Origin: Variovorax sp. J22G73
GTDB lineage: Bacteria > Pseudomonadota > Gammaproteobacteria > Burkholderiales > Burkholderiaceae_C
Direction of reading: 5' to 3'
Length of the DNA stretch: 64,000 bases
NCBI RefSeq assembly: GCF_030317035.1
Contig: NZ_JASZYK010000002.1
Location: 124,001 to 188,000 of the forward strand
How positions within the stretch are numbered: position 1 is the stretch's first letter; each line of letters starts with the position of its first letter. Below the pieces are notes generated by a model that made no database searches, was not told the origin of the DNA, and worked only from the letters and a program-made list of their open reading frames with translations. This document shows positions 24,280 to 35,069 of this stretch, piece by piece. A program made the position numbers and the translations under genes.

Positions 24280-25216
24280 GTGGAACGGGCGGGGCAAGGT
24301 GCCCCAGGCCCAGCCCCGGCAAGCCGGCCACGCTGTCGCGCAACCAGCGCTGCGCCGGGTGCGCGTCGTTGCGCCGGTGCCAGGCCATCACGAAGGGCAC
24401 CGGGGCCAGCGCCAGCGGCGGCGGCTGCACGCAAAGCTCGCCTACGTAGCCCGATGCCAGCACCACGCCGTGCATCAGCGTCGCGACCATGTCGGAGTGC
24501 GCGACCAGCATGGGCGCCGCGTACATGTGCGGCAGCGTAAGCCCGAGCCGGCGCTGAAGCCCCTGCTGCGCAAGTTGCGCATCGACCAGCCCGAAGCGCT
24601 CGTTCTCGGGCGACACCAGCAGGTGCGTGAGCTCGACGAAGGCATCGAGCGTCAGCGGCACCTTGGCGGCCGGATGGCCCTTGCGCATCACGCACACGAA
24701 GCTTTCCTCGAACAGCGGCTGCGTCAGGATGCGCCCCGACGGCGACGTGGGCGGCACGCCGACCGCCAGGTCGACCTCCCCCGCATCGAGCAGCGCCACC
24801 GCGTCGTCGCGCGCGGTGAAGCTGCGCACGCGCAGGTCCACCTGCGGCGCGGCCTCGGCCAGGAAGGCGATGAGCCGCGGCAGCAGCACGAAGGCCGGAT
24901 GCTCAGACAGCGCGATGCTGAAGGTGGCCGGCGACGAGCCCGGATCGAAGGCTTGGGTGAACTGCAGGATGCGCTGGATCTCGGCCAGCGCCTGGCTCAG
25001 CGGCTCGCCGATGTCGAGCGCGCGCGGCGTGGGCTGCAGGCCGTTGGGGCCGCGCACGAAGAGCTCGTCTTTCAGCAGCAGGCGCAGCCTGGCCAGCGCG
25101 GCGCTCACCGCCGGTTGCGAACGGTAGATGCGGGCGCCCGCGCGGGTCACGCTGCGCTCGGCGAGCAACGCGTCGAAGGCGACGAGCAGGTTGAGGTCGA
25201 TGCCATGTAAATCCAT
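24266..25216 (-). CDS. LysR-family regulator
   Basis: A 316-residue LysR regulator of the NodD/LinR-like subgroup, judged from the N-terminus [20 protein letters not shown] and [20 protein letters not shown] in the HTH (residues about 4-65). The effector domain (about 92-310) includes [20 protein letters not shown]. It is divergent from the SnoaL-like/flavodoxin-like pair at 25284-26392 over a 67-base gap, the probable regulatory target; the spacer has the AT-rich segment AATCGATTTTACTTATG. The stop overlaps dodecin tail-to-tail. The start ATG at 25216 is chosen by family alignment; nine extra residues from an upstream start are unlikely. Confidence 0.9.
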   Translation of the reverse strand: MDLHGIDLNLLVAFDALLAERSVTRAGARIYRSQPAVSAALARLRLLLKDELFVRGPNGLQPTPRALDIGEPLSQALAEIQRILQFTQAFDPGSSPATFSIALSEHPAFVLLPRLIAFLAEAAPQVDLRVRSFTARDDAVALLDAGEVDLAVGVPPTSPSGRILTQPLFEESFVCVMRKGHPAAKVPLTLDAFVELTHLLVSPENERFGLVDAQLAQQGLQRRLGLTLPHMYAAPMLVAHSDMVATLMHGVVLASGYVGELCVQPPPLALAPVPFVMAWHRRNDAHPAQRWLRDSVAGLPGLGLGHLAPPVPLTPA

Positions 25217-25283
25217 GGAACGAATGCTCTCACATACCGTCAATCGATTTTACTTATGAACGCCGAATTCTTACGCTGGCGGC

Positions 25284-25760
25284 ATGAACTCACACACCAC
25301 TGAAACCAACGCCGCGCCGGCGCTCGTCGCCGGCCTTTCCGCCGCAGAACGGCACGCCATCGAAACCCTGTACCGCGCCTTCAGCGAGGGCGACACCGAC
25401 CTGCTCGACGAGGTGCTCGCCGAAGACTGGGACGACGTGCCGCTCGCGCCCGGCCAGGGCCCCGGCCGCGACGGCATCAAGCCGATGGTGGTGGCCTTCC
25501 GGGCCGCCTTCTCGGACCTGCGCATCACCGTGCACGAAATGATCGGCGTGCCGGGCCGTGCGGCGGTGCGCGCCGCCATCACCGGCGTGCACACCGGCGA
25601 ATGGTTCGGGGTGGCGCCCAGCGGCAAGCCGTTCGAAATCGCCATCCACGAATTCCACCGCATCGCCGACGGACGCCTCACGCACACCTGGCACCTGGAA
25701 GACTGGTTCGGCTGGTTCAACCAGGTGGGCGCCGGCCCGGCCGGCGGAGCCGCAGCATGA
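25284..25760 (+). CDS. SnoaL-like ester cyclase family protein
   Basis: A 158-residue NTF2-fold protein of the SnoaL/ester-cyclase group. ALRHAIETLYRAF-like helices are followed by WDDVPLAPGQGPGRDGIKP and the typical ITGVHTGEWFGVAPSGKPFE, then DGRLTHTWHLEDWFGWFNQ with His and Asp in the pocket. Members range from polyketide cyclases to dehydratase-like or purely binding proteins, so the reaction is unknown. Its stop overlaps the ATG of the flavodoxin-like gene (ATGA at 25757-25760). It is expected to be under the divergent LysR. Confidence 0.85.
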   Translation: MNSHTTETNAAPALVAGLSAAERHAIETLYRAFSEGDTDLLDEVLAEDWDDVPLAPGQGPGRDGIKPMVVAFRAAFSDLRITVHEMIGVPGRAAVRAAITGVHTGEWFGVAPSGKPFEIAIHEFHRIADGRLTHTWHLEDWFGWFNQVGAGPAGGAAA

Positions 25761-26392
25761 GCCGCGCCACTGCCGCATCCACCGTGTCGACGCTCTCGGT
25801 CGTCTTCTTTTCGGGCACCGGCACCACCGACCTGCTGGCACAGGCCATCGGCGAAGGCGCGGCCTCGGTCGACGGCGTGCAGATGAAGCTGCTGCGCATC
25901 ACCGGCGAGCAGATCGACAAGGGCCGCTGGCAAGACGACGCGGTGCTCGAGGCATTGAGCGCGTCCGACGCCATCGTGTTCGGCTCGCCCACCTTCATGG
26001 GCGGCGCAGCCGCACCGTTCAAGGCCTTTGCCGATGCCACGGCGGGCATCTGGTACGGCCGCGGCTGGGTCGGCAAGTTCGCGGGCGGGTTCACCATCAG
26101 CGGCAGCCCGAGCGGCGACAAGCTGCACACGCTCGCCTACTTCAACCTGCTGGCGGCGCAGCACGGCATGACCTGGCTCAACTGGAACGAGCTGCCGCAC
26201 CAGCCCGACGGCACCAACCGCCTGGCCTCCTTCATGGGCCTGATGGCGCAGAACGGCGGCGCACCGGGCAGCCCGCCGGCGCTGGACCCGGCCGATGCGC
26301 TGTCGGCCGGCAAGTACGGGCGCTACCTGGCGCAGCAGGTGCGCCGGTACGCGGCAGTCAGCCAGCCGGAAGCCGTGGCGGTGGCCGCCTGA
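25757..26392 (+). CDS. Flavodoxin-fold NAD(P)H:quinone oxidoreductase (WrbA-like)
   Basis: A 211-residue flavodoxin-fold protein. FMN phosphate loop is FFSGTGTTDLLAQAI (residues about 18-32), then IVFGSPTFMGGAAAPFKAF and GKFAGGFTISGSPSGDK, matching WrbA-type quinone reductases. It probably reduces a quinone or unsaturated intermediate by two electrons, or supplies reduced flavin. It is translationally coupled to the SnoaL-like gene. Downstream, a perfect palindrome at 26416-26437 separates it from the convergent importer operon. Confidence 0.85.
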   Translation: MSRATAASTVSTLSVVFFSGTGTTDLLAQAIGEGAASVDGVQMKLLRITGEQIDKGRWQDDAVLEALSASDAIVFGSPTFMGGAAAPFKAFADATAGIWYGRGWVGKFAGGFTISGSPSGDKLHTLAYFNLLAAQHGMTWLNWNELPHQPDGTNRLASFMGLMAQNGGAPGSPPALDPADALSAGKYGRYLAQQVRRYAAVSQPEAVAVAA

Positions 26393-26415
26393 TCTGCCGG
26401 CTTGCCCGCGGGAAA

Positions 26416-26437
26416 CGCGCTGAGCGCGCTCAGCGCG
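26416..26437. terminator. Perfect 22-base palindrome between convergent genes
   Basis: An 11-base arm CGCGCTGAGCG is followed directly by its exact complement. It lies between the flavodoxin-like stop (26392) and includes the last codons of the minus-strand binding-protein gene (stop at 26430-26432). It can terminate in either direction, though no T-run follows on either strand. Confidence 0.5.
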
Positions 26438-27524
26438 CCAGCAGCTGGTTGAGCTTCTGCTGCGCGTATTCCTCGTTCGTGGTGCCGTCCGGTGCCTTCG
26501 CGCCCCAGAAATCGGCGTTCCACTTGATCGCCTTCTTCTCCACCTCGGGGCTGTTGGTCCAGTAGTCGCGCAGCTTGGGGTCGGCCGCGGCGTACACGCG
26601 CGGCGACGGCAGCGCCACGCTGGTGGCCTCGGCCACGCGGGCGGCGCGCTCGGCGTCCAGGCGGTACGACAGCAGCTTGAGCGCGGCGTCGTAGTGCGGC
26701 GCGTCCTTCGGAATGGAGAAGAAGTCGTAGTAGGTAAAGGCCTGGTCCCAGGTCAGCTCCAGCGGGGCGCTGGCGTCTTCCTTCTTCAGGCGCGCCACCG
26801 GTCCGGTGTAAGACAGGCAGGCCGAGGCTTCGCCGTCGAGCAGCAACTGCGGCGCCTGCGAATTGGTCAGCCACCACTTGACCACGTGCGGCTTGATCTC
26901 GGCAATCTTGCGCAGCGCGCGGTCGAAGTCGACCGGGTAGATCTTGTCGGCCGGCACGCCGTCGGCCAGCAGCGCCGACTCGAACACGAAGCGCGACCAC
27001 TGCGGCAGGCAGCGCTTGCCCGGAAAGTCCTTCACGTTCCAGAAGTCGGCCCAGGCCTTGGGGTACTTCTTCGACGGGAAGGCTTCCTTGTTGTAGACCA
27101 GCGCCACGCCGATCACCTGCAGCGCCACGCCCTTGGGCCGCACGGCCTCCTTGGGCAGCGAAGCGACGGTCTTCTGCGCCTCGGGCGTGAGCTTCTTGTA
27201 GTCGATCTCGGCCAGGTAGGGGTCGAGCTGGCGCACCTCCTGGTCGAAGATGAAGCTCAGGTCCCACTCGGTTCGCTTGGCTTCCACCTGCGCCTTGACG
27301 CGCGGGCCGCCGCGGGCTTCCTGCACGGTGAGCACCTTGATGCCGGTGTCCTTGGTGAAGGGGTCGTACACCAGGCGGCGCAGGTTCTCGCCGTAGGTGC
27401 CGCCCGGGTCTTGCGTGACCACTTCCTTGGCCTGGCTCCAGGCCGGGCCGACGCCGCAGGCGCTGCCCAGCGCGATCGCCAGGGCGAGCAGGGTCTGCAG
27501 CGGACGGGGACTCGATTGCTTCAT
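26430..27524 (-). CDS. ABC importer substrate-binding protein (PotD-like)
   Basis: A 364-residue extracellular binding protein of the family-1/polyamine-iron type. The signal peptide runs LQTLLALAIALGSACGVGPAWSQ-like to about residue 30. The mature part has VTQDPGGTYGENLRRLVYDPF, VALVYNKEAFPSKKYPKAW and CLPQWSRFVFES, typical of PotD-like proteins that bind organic cations or metal chelates. A TTG seven codons upstream is in frame, but the ATG at 27524 gives a normal signal peptide. It is the last gene of the eleven-gene island, 63 bases after the fused permease. Confidence 0.87.
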   Translation of the reverse strand: MKQSSPRPLQTLLALAIALGSACGVGPAWSQAKEVVTQDPGGTYGENLRRLVYDPFTKDTGIKVLTVQEARGGPRVKAQVEAKRTEWDLSFIFDQEVRQLDPYLAEIDYKKLTPEAQKTVASLPKEAVRPKGVALQVIGVALVYNKEAFPSKKYPKAWADFWNVKDFPGKRCLPQWSRFVFESALLADGVPADKIYPVDFDRALRKIAEIKPHVVKWWLTNSQAPQLLLDGEASACLSYTGPVARLKKEDASAPLELTWDQAFTYYDFFSIPKDAPHYDAALKLLSYRLDAERAARVAEATSVALPSPRVYAAADPKLRDYWTNSPEVEKKAIKWNADFWGAKAPDGTTNEEYAQQKLNQLLAR

Positions 27525-27587
27525 GCGGATGCTTTCTTTCTTCAAATGACAAACGGAAACGGGAAGGCGCTGTGGCTCTTCGATTGC

Positions 27588-29392
27588 TCAGCGCCGCTGG
27601 CGCGCGGCCCAGGCCGAGCGCGCGAAGAACAGGCCGGCCACGATCAGCGCCACCTCGAAGGTGGCCACCACCGCCGGCACGGGGTCGAGCTTGTAGTTGA
27701 CGTTGCCCCACAGCCGCAGCGGCAGCGTGGTCATGCGCGCGCCGCTGAGAAACATCGACAGCACGAGGTCGTCGAAGGAATGCAGGAACGCGAAGAACGA
27801 CGCCGCCAGCACGCCCGGGCGAATGGCCGGCAGCGTGACGAACCAGAACACCCGCAGCGGCGATGCGCCATGCACGGCCGCGGCCTGCTCCTGGCGCATG
27901 TCCACCGCCTGCAGGCTGGCCGCGACGATCACCAGCACCAGCGGAATGCCGCCGATGGCATGGGCCGCGGCCAGGCCCGGCACGCTGCCCGCCAGCCCGG
28001 CGCGCAGGAACAGGCTGTACAGCGACAGGCCGAGTACCACGCCGGGCACGATGAGCGGGCTGACCAGAAAAGTCATCCACGCCGTCTTGCCGCGCAACGA
28101 CGAACGCACCAGGCCGAACGCCGCCGCGGTGCCGAGCACCACCGAGATAGCGGTGGCCAGCAGCCCCACCGCCACCGAGGTGCCGAGCGAAGACATCCAC
28201 ACCGGGTCCGACAGGAACTTTTCGTACCAGCGCAGCGAGTACGCGGGCGGCGGAAAGCGCATGTAGGCCGAGTCGCTGAACGAGATGAGCGCTGCGATGG
28301 CGATGGGCAGCAGCAGGGTCAGGAAGGCCACGGCCGCCAGCGCGCCCGACACCAGCCGCCCCAGCCACGCCGGCACCGCGCCGAGCGCGCGCAGCAGCGG
28401 CCAGCCGAACGCATCGGCCATGCGGTCGAGCACACGCCCGAACACGGCATGCCGCCATGAAGCCGAGCCGCTGTGGGCCACATCACGCACCGGCTTGCCC
28501 GCCCTTTGCCCGCCCCAGATGAACTCCAGCCCCAGGAAGCGCGCCGCCACCGCGACCACCAGCAATGTGACGGCCAGCAGCACCGCCGCCAGCGACTGCA
28601 GGAAGCCGCCGCTGGCCAGAAAGTCCGCCTGCTGGGTGATGTGCATCGCGAACATCTGGTCGGCCGGGCCGCCCAGCAGCGAGGGCGTGATGAAGAAGCC
28701 CAGCGCCGAGATGAACACCAGCAGCACGCCCGCCAGCAGCCCCGGCAGCGTCTGCGGAAACAGCACGCGCCAGAACACCGCCAGCGGCCCTGCCCCGCTG
28801 GCCGTGGCCGCGCGCTGCACCAGCGGATCGATGCGCGCCAGGCTGCCGCCCACGGTGAGCACCATCAACGGCAGCAGCACCGCGCTGATCGAGATGAGCA
28901 CCGACGCCCGGTTGAAGATGAGCGGCAGCGGCGCGTCGACCACGCCGATGGCCAGCAGCAGCTTGTTGATGGGCCCGTTGCGCCCAAGCAGCACCATCCA
29001 CGAATAGGTGCGGATCAGCACCGAGATGAAATACGGCAGCACCACCGCCGCCGTCAGCACCAGCTTCCAGGTGCCCCGCGCGCGATGGATGAGCAACGCC
29101 GTCGGGTAGCCGAACAGCGCGCACAGCGCCGCCACCGCCGCCGCGATGCCGAAGGTGCGCACCAGCGACTCCCAGTACAGCGGCACCTCGAACACACGGG
29201 CGTAGAAAGACAACCCGGCGTCGCCCGCCACGCTCAGCTGCAGCAGGTCGAGCAACGGCAGCACGTAGAAGAAGGCGAAGAACAGCAGCGCCGGCGCGAG
29301 CAGCCACGCGGGGTTGCGCAGGTTCACGCGGGCCCGCCGGCGCGGCCCTGTGGCAGCGGCCGTTGCACTCAGACCAGCAGTCTCGAGAGCAC

Positions 29393-29396
<4 letters not shown>
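27588..29396 (-). CDS. Fused two-domain ABC permease (PotB-PotC type)
   Basis: A 602-residue permease carrying two complete transmembrane domains in one chain: residues about 28-300 (PotB-like; EAA-type loop around AATASGAGPLAVFWRVLFP) and about 345-602 (PotC-like; EQAAAVHGASPLRVFWFVTLP). PotB and PotC are normally separate subunits, so this forms the whole pore alone, as in some ferric-ion and putative polyamine importers. GTG at 29396 is chosen because it overlaps the ATPase stop (GTGA); a GTG four codons earlier is possible. Around 12 membrane helices. It works with the ATPase at 29393-30550 and the binding protein at 26430-27524. Confidence 0.85.
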
Positions 29397-30546
<1,150 letters not shown>

Positions 30547-30550
<4 letters not shown>

Positions 30551-32253
30551 GAAGGAACAGCTTCTGCAAAGGGTTGGCCGTGCACCACGCGCCCGCCGAC
30601 CAGCGTCAGCTCCGCGTGGATGTGGGCGAGTTGGTCCACCGGCACGGCCAGCGGGTCGGCGTTCAGCACGGCGATGTCGGCCCAGTGGCCCGGCGCCAGC
30701 GTGCCCTTGCGGTCTTCCTCGAAGCTCAGGAAGGCGCCGTTGCGCGTGACGGTCTGCAGTGCCTGCAGCCGGCCCAGCGCCTGCGCGGGCGCGATGGCGC
30801 GGCCCGTGGTGCGCTCCTGCCGCGCCACGGAAGCCCACACGGCCGTGAACAGGCTCACCGGAATGTTGTCGCTGCCGGCGGCCAGCGGCAGGCCGGCCTC
30901 GAGCAGGTCGCGCTGCGGCAGGAAGGTGTGTTGCCTCGCCTGGCCGGCCTCGTCGTGTTCGTCCACCAGCCGCGGCGCGCCGTTCTTCCACAGCATGTAG
31001 AACGGAATGCTGGTCACCATCAGGCCCAGGCGCTTCACGCGCGCGATGTCCTGCGCCGTCACGTAGCCCACATGCTCCACCACCCAGCGCCGGCCCGCGA
31101 GCGGGAAGCGCGCGTCGATGGCCTCGAACACGTCGAGCACCTCGGTGAGCCGGTCGACCACCACGCTGTGCACGCGCAGGTCGTGCTCGGCCGCGAGCCA
31201 GGCATAGTCGCGAAAGTCTTCCACCCGGTTGGCCCATTCGACGAAGCCCATCCAGCCGGTGTTGGGCAGCGCGCGGCGCACCGCGTTGGCGGCCGCCTTG
31301 TCGCCGCCCAGGCCGATGTAGATGCCGCTCACGGCCAGCATCGGGTCGCCGGTGCCTCGGCCGCGCGCGTACGAGAGCCAGTCGCGCATCGCAAGGCGGG
31401 CCTCCTGCACGTTCGACCAGGTCGGGCTCACGCACAGGCGGGTGCGCATGGTGAGGCCGCCCTCTTCCCACAGCCGGCGGTACACGGCGATGGTCTCGGG
31501 CGAGGAGCCGTGCCCCTCGTAGATGCTGGTGGTGCCGCAGGCGTGGTACAGCGGCAGCGAGCGGCGCAGCCCCTCGAGCCGGTCGTCGAAGCCGAAGGCC
31601 GGCACCTGCGTGAGCACCGAGAACTCCACCAGCGGGCGCTTGTTGGTCTCGACGATCACGCCGTTGGGCTGGCCGTCGGCGCCGAGCTCGATCTGCAGGC
31701 CGCTGCAGTCCGGGCAGGTGGCGTCGTCGATGCGGTGCAGCGCCAGCGCGCGGCTGTTGAGCGCGCTGTGCCCCGGCGGCACGCCCCAGTTGCCGAACAG
31801 CCCCGGTATGTAGACGAGGTGGTCGGGCGCGACCGCGTCGAGCTCGTGGCGGTCGGGCATGCGCCCTTCGGCCAGGTTCGACGGGCCACCGAAATAGAAC
31901 GGCGGCTGCCCCACCGGCATGGTGACGATCCACGCGCCGCGCGGCAGGCGCGCCGCCTCGGCCGCGACGACGGCCAGCACGTCGGCGATGTTCTTCGCGT
32001 GCGCCAGGCTGGGGCGCAGCGTCTTCAGGCCTTCGCGCTCCATGTGCGCATGCGCGTCGATGAGGCCAGGCACCAGCGTGCGGCCCGCCAGGTCGACGAC
32101 CCGCGTGCGCGCGCCGCGTGTCGCCGCGACCTGCGCGTTGCTGCCCGTGGCCAGCACGCGCCCTTGCGCCACGGCCACGGCCTGCACCGGCGCCGCGCCG
32201 GGCACCATGGTGAGCACCTGGCCGTTCTCGAAGATGAGTTCAGCGTCTTGCAT
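30547..32253 (-). CDS. YtcJ-type amidohydrolase (amidohydrolase family 3)
   Basis: A 568-residue amidohydrolase-3 protein. The metal site is LIDAHAHMEREG (HxH, residues about 67-72), with later HGSSPETI, VVDRLTEV and WVVEHVGYVTAQD, and LPLAAGSDNIPVS with the catalytic Asp. Such enzymes hydrolyse N-acyl or cyclic amides; YtcJ itself is poorly characterised. It sits exactly between two importers, overlapping the permease before it (14 bases) and the ATPase after it (ATGA), so it very likely acts on what one or both bring in. There is no signal peptide, so it acts in the cytoplasm. PxxC/C motif CPDCSG at about 180 may bind an extra metal. Confidence 0.85.
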
Positions 32254-33181
32254 CGGCGCCGTACCAGGGGAAGAAGCGATGCAGCAGCCACGCGAAGAGC
32301 TGGTCGGCCACGAAGCCGATGGCGCCCAGGAACAGCAGGCCGACGAACATGATGTCCACGCGAAACACCAGGTGCGCGAACGAAATCAGAAAGCCCAGGC
32401 CCTGCTCCGCGCCCACCAGCTCGGCGGCCACCAGCACCACGAAAGACACGGCCGTGGCCTGGCGCAAGCCGGCGAACACGAAGGGCAAGGCCGCGGGCAG
32501 CGCGACCTGCACCATGGTCGCGAACGGGCTGGCGCCCAGCGCGGCGGCCGAGCGCAGGTACACCATCGGAATGTCGCGCACCCCGATGAAGGTGTTGACC
32601 CAGACCGGAAAGAACGCGCCCCAGGCGATCAGCATCACCTTCGACAGGTCGCCCAGCCCGAACCACACGATGGCCAGCGGCACGATGGCAATGGCCGGAA
32701 TGGCGCGCAGCCCGTGCAGCACCGGGTCGCTCAGGTGGCGCAGCGTGGCGTTGCGCCCGGTGAGCACGCCGGCCACCACGCCCAGCGACGCGCCCAGCAG
32801 GAAGCCCCACAGCGCGCGCAGCAGGCTCGCGCCCACGTGCGGCCAGATCTCGCCGGTGCGAAAGGTCATGTCGATGAACACGCCCACCACATGCGAGGGC
32901 GGCGGGAACATCTTCAGGTTGATGCCGGGCACCACGCGCGGCGCGATCTCCCAGGCCAGCAGGAAGGCGATGACACCCACCACGCCCAGCAGCAGCTGGC
33001 GGCGCCGGCCGCTGCGGCGCCGCGCGAGCTGCTCGCGCCGAAAGTCCTGCTCGATGGCCAGGCGGCGGGCGGCTTCGGCGTCGGTGCGCGAGGGCACCGG
33101 GGCACTCTCTTGCTGCTGCTCTCGCGCCGTGCCGTCTTCAGCCGCGCCCAGGCCACGAAGGTCGTTCAACGCCGCGCTCAT
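32240..33181 (-). CDS. ABC importer permease (SsuC/TauC-like)
   Basis: A 313-residue permease for the sulfonate/nitrate/taurine class. Residues 1-58 are a hydrophilic, charged extension (EQQQESAPVPSRTD, ARRRSGRRRQ); the membrane domain follows with SLLRALWGFLLGASLGVVAG and the EAA loop YLRSAAALGASPFATMVQVA. Six helices are predicted. It overlaps the ATPase upstream (ATGA) and the amidohydrolase downstream (14 bases). Together with the ATPase at 33178-33969 and the binding protein at 33981-35000 it forms a complete importer. Confidence 0.88.
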   Translation of the reverse strand: MSAALNDLRGLGAAEDGTAREQQQESAPVPSRTDAEAARRLAIEQDFRREQLARRRSGRRRQLLLGVVGVIAFLLAWEIAPRVVPGINLKMFPPPSHVVGVFIDMTFRTGEIWPHVGASLLRALWGFLLGASLGVVAGVLTGRNATLRHLSDPVLHGLRAIPAIAIVPLAIVWFGLGDLSKVMLIAWGAFFPVWVNTFIGVRDIPMVYLRSAAALGASPFATMVQVALPAALPFVFAGLRQATAVSFVVLVAAELVGAEQGLGFLISFAHLVFRVDIMFVGLLFLGAIGFVADQLFAWLLHRFFPWYGADARR

Positions 33182-33969
33182 GCCGACGCCTCTTCGGGCT
33201 GCGCAAAGGCGGCGCCGATGCGCGCATACAGCTCGCCGAAGGCCGGGTCGGCGCGGTCGCGCGGGTATGGCAGATCGATGTCGACGATCTCGCGGATGCG
33301 GCCCGGGTGCGCGCTCATCACCACCACGCGCTGCGCGAGGAACACCGCTTCTTCGATGTTGTGCGTGATGAAGAACACAGAGAGCTTCAGCTCCTGCCAG
33401 ATGCGCAGCAGCTCGCGCTGCAGGCTGGTGCGGGTGAGCGCGTCGATGGCGGCGAAGGGCTCGTCCATCAGCAGCACCTGCGGCTGCGTGGCCAGCGCGC
33501 GCGCCACGGCAATGCGCTGGCGCATGCCGCCCGACAGCTCGAACGGAAAGCGCGTGGCCGCGTGCGACAGGCCCGTGAGCGCCAGCAGTTCGTCGGCGCG
33601 CCGGCGGCGGGTGGCTGCGTCCAGCCCCTGCATCTTCAAGCCGAACTCGATGTTCTTGCGCGCGGTGAGCCACGGGAACAGCGCGTATTCCTGGAACACC
33701 ACGCCCCGGTCGGCGCCCGGGCCGCTCACGCGCTGGCCGCCCGCCGTCACGGTGCCCGTGGTCGGCTGGATGAAGCCCGCGATCATGTTCAGCAACGTGG
33801 TCTTGCCGCAGCCGCTGGGGCCGATGGCGCAGACGAATTCGCCCTGGCCGATGTCCAGGTCCACACCGGTCATGGCCCAGTTGAGCTCGCCGCCCGAGGA
33901 GGCATAGAGCTTGGAGGCGTCGCGCATGCTGACGCTGGGCGGCGCGGCGTCTTTCACGGAGGCGGTCAT
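33178..33969 (-). CDS. ABC importer ATP-binding protein (SsuB/TauB-like)
   Basis: A 263-residue ATPase. Walker A GPSGCGKTT, Q-loop VVFQEYALFPWLTARKNIEF, signature LSGGMRQRIAVARAL, Walker B LLMDEPFAAIDALTR and the variant H-loop ITHNIEEAVFLA (His followed by Asn instead of Asp) are present. The C-terminal DIDLPYPRDRADP is typical of the nitrate/sulfonate family. The ATG at 33969 lies 11 bases after the binding-protein stop, and its stop overlaps the permease start. It is distinct from the PotA-like ATPase of the same operon, so the two importers are separate systems. Confidence 0.92.
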   Translation of the reverse strand: MTASVKDAAPPSVSMRDASKLYASSGGELNWAMTGVDLDIGQGEFVCAIGPSGCGKTTLLNMIAGFIQPTTGTVTAGGQRVSGPGADRGVVFQEYALFPWLTARKNIEFGLKMQGLDAATRRRRADELLALTGLSHAATRFPFELSGGMRQRIAVARALATQPQVLLMDEPFAAIDALTRTSLQRELLRIWQELKLSVFFITHNIEEAVFLAQRVVVMSAHPGRIREIVDIDLPYPRDRADPAFGELYARIGAAFAQPEEASA

Positions 33970-33980
33970 GCGCGCTGTGC

Positions 33981-35000
33981 TCAGGACAGCGTCACGCGGT
34001 CGGGCGCGGCGGCCTTCAGCGCGTCGGTGTAGATCAGCTTGCGGTACAGCGCGCGCAGGTCGTCCTTGGTGGGCGTGGCCAGGCCGGCCTCGACCGCCCA
34101 TTGCGCGTTCAGCACCAGGTCGTCGAGCAGGCGGTTGTCCAGCCGCACGCCGACGGACACGGTGTCCAGCCCGGCCTTGGTGGTGTCCACCGTGGCCTTG
34201 GTGCGCTCGGCCACCAGCGCGATGGCGTCGGCGGTTTGCGCGCGGTAGAACTTCTCGGCGTCCAGCAGGCTGCGCACGGCGGCCTCGACCAACTTGGGCT
34301 TGCTCTGCACCAGCGACTCGTTGGCGGTGAGCACGTAGTGGCTCAGGAAGACCTTTTCCAGCCCGGTGTCGTCGAGCACCTTCACCTTGCCGCCGCTGTC
34401 GGCAATGGCCTTCTGGCCCGCGTCCCAGCCCCAGGCGAAGGCGTCGATGTCGCCTTTGGTCACGGCGGTGACGGCGTCGGGGCCGCGCAGGTTGACCAGC
34501 GTGATGTCTTTCAGCGTGAGGCCGTGCAGCGACAGGAAGCGGCTCAGGAAGTAATGGCCGCTGGTGCCGATGGTGGTGGCCACGCGCTTGCCCTTGAGCT
34601 GCGCGCCGCCCTGGATGCCGCGGTCGGTGCGCGCGGCCACGACCATGCCGCTGGACAGCCGCGAGAACTCCGCCACGATCACCGCCGGCACGCCGTTGGC
34701 GCCCGCCAGCCCGACCACGCTGTCGGTGGAGGTGGCGAACTGCGCCTTGCCGGCCACGGCCGCGTCGAAGGCCAGCCGGCCCGAGGTGAACTGCAGCGTG
34801 GTCGCCTCGATGCCGTGGTTCTTCCAGTAGTTCTTGCTGGTGGCCAGGTACGGAATGGCCCAGCTGAAGCCCTGGCTTTCGGCGACGACGATTTTTTCAG
34901 CGGCTTGCTGGGCCCACGACGGGGTGTGAAGGGCCAGGCCGGCGAGGCTGGCAAGGCCGAGGCCGAACTGGCGGCGGTCGAGGGAGGTCGAGATGGTCAT
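33981..35000 (-). CDS. NitT/TauT-type ABC substrate-binding protein
   Basis: A 339-residue periplasmic binding protein. The N-terminus LDRRQFGLGLASLAG carries twin arginines (Tat-like), with cleavage near TPSWAQ. The mature protein has VVAESQGFSWAIPYLATSKN, TTIGTSGHYFLSRFLSLHGL and NLRGPDAVTAVTKGDIDAFA, typical of SsuA/TauA-like sulfonate-binding proteins. It precedes its ATPase by 11 bases and follows the SfnB-like monooxygenase by 69 bases. The sulfonate-type fold and the monooxygenases upstream favour an organosulfur substrate, though other carboxylates are possible. Confidence 0.88.
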   Translation of the reverse strand: MTISTSLDRRQFGLGLASLAGLALHTPSWAQQAAEKIVVAESQGFSWAIPYLATSKNYWKNHGIEATTLQFTSGRLAFDAAVAGKAQFATSTDSVVGLAGANGVPAVIVAEFSRLSSGMVVAARTDRGIQGGAQLKGKRVATTIGTSGHYFLSRFLSLHGLTLKDITLVNLRGPDAVTAVTKGDIDAFAWGWDAGQKAIADSGGKVKVLDDTGLEKVFLSHYVLTANESLVQSKPKLVEAAVRSLLDAEKFYRAQTADAIALVAERTKATVDTTKAGLDTVSVGVRLDNRLLDDLVLNAQWAVEAGLATPTKDDLRALYRKLIYTDALKAAAPDRVTLS

Positions 35001-35069
35001 GCGGGTATCCGGGGAACGAGGGAAAGGCGAAGGGGAAGGCGAAGAAAGAAGCGACGTGAAAAGCGGGTA

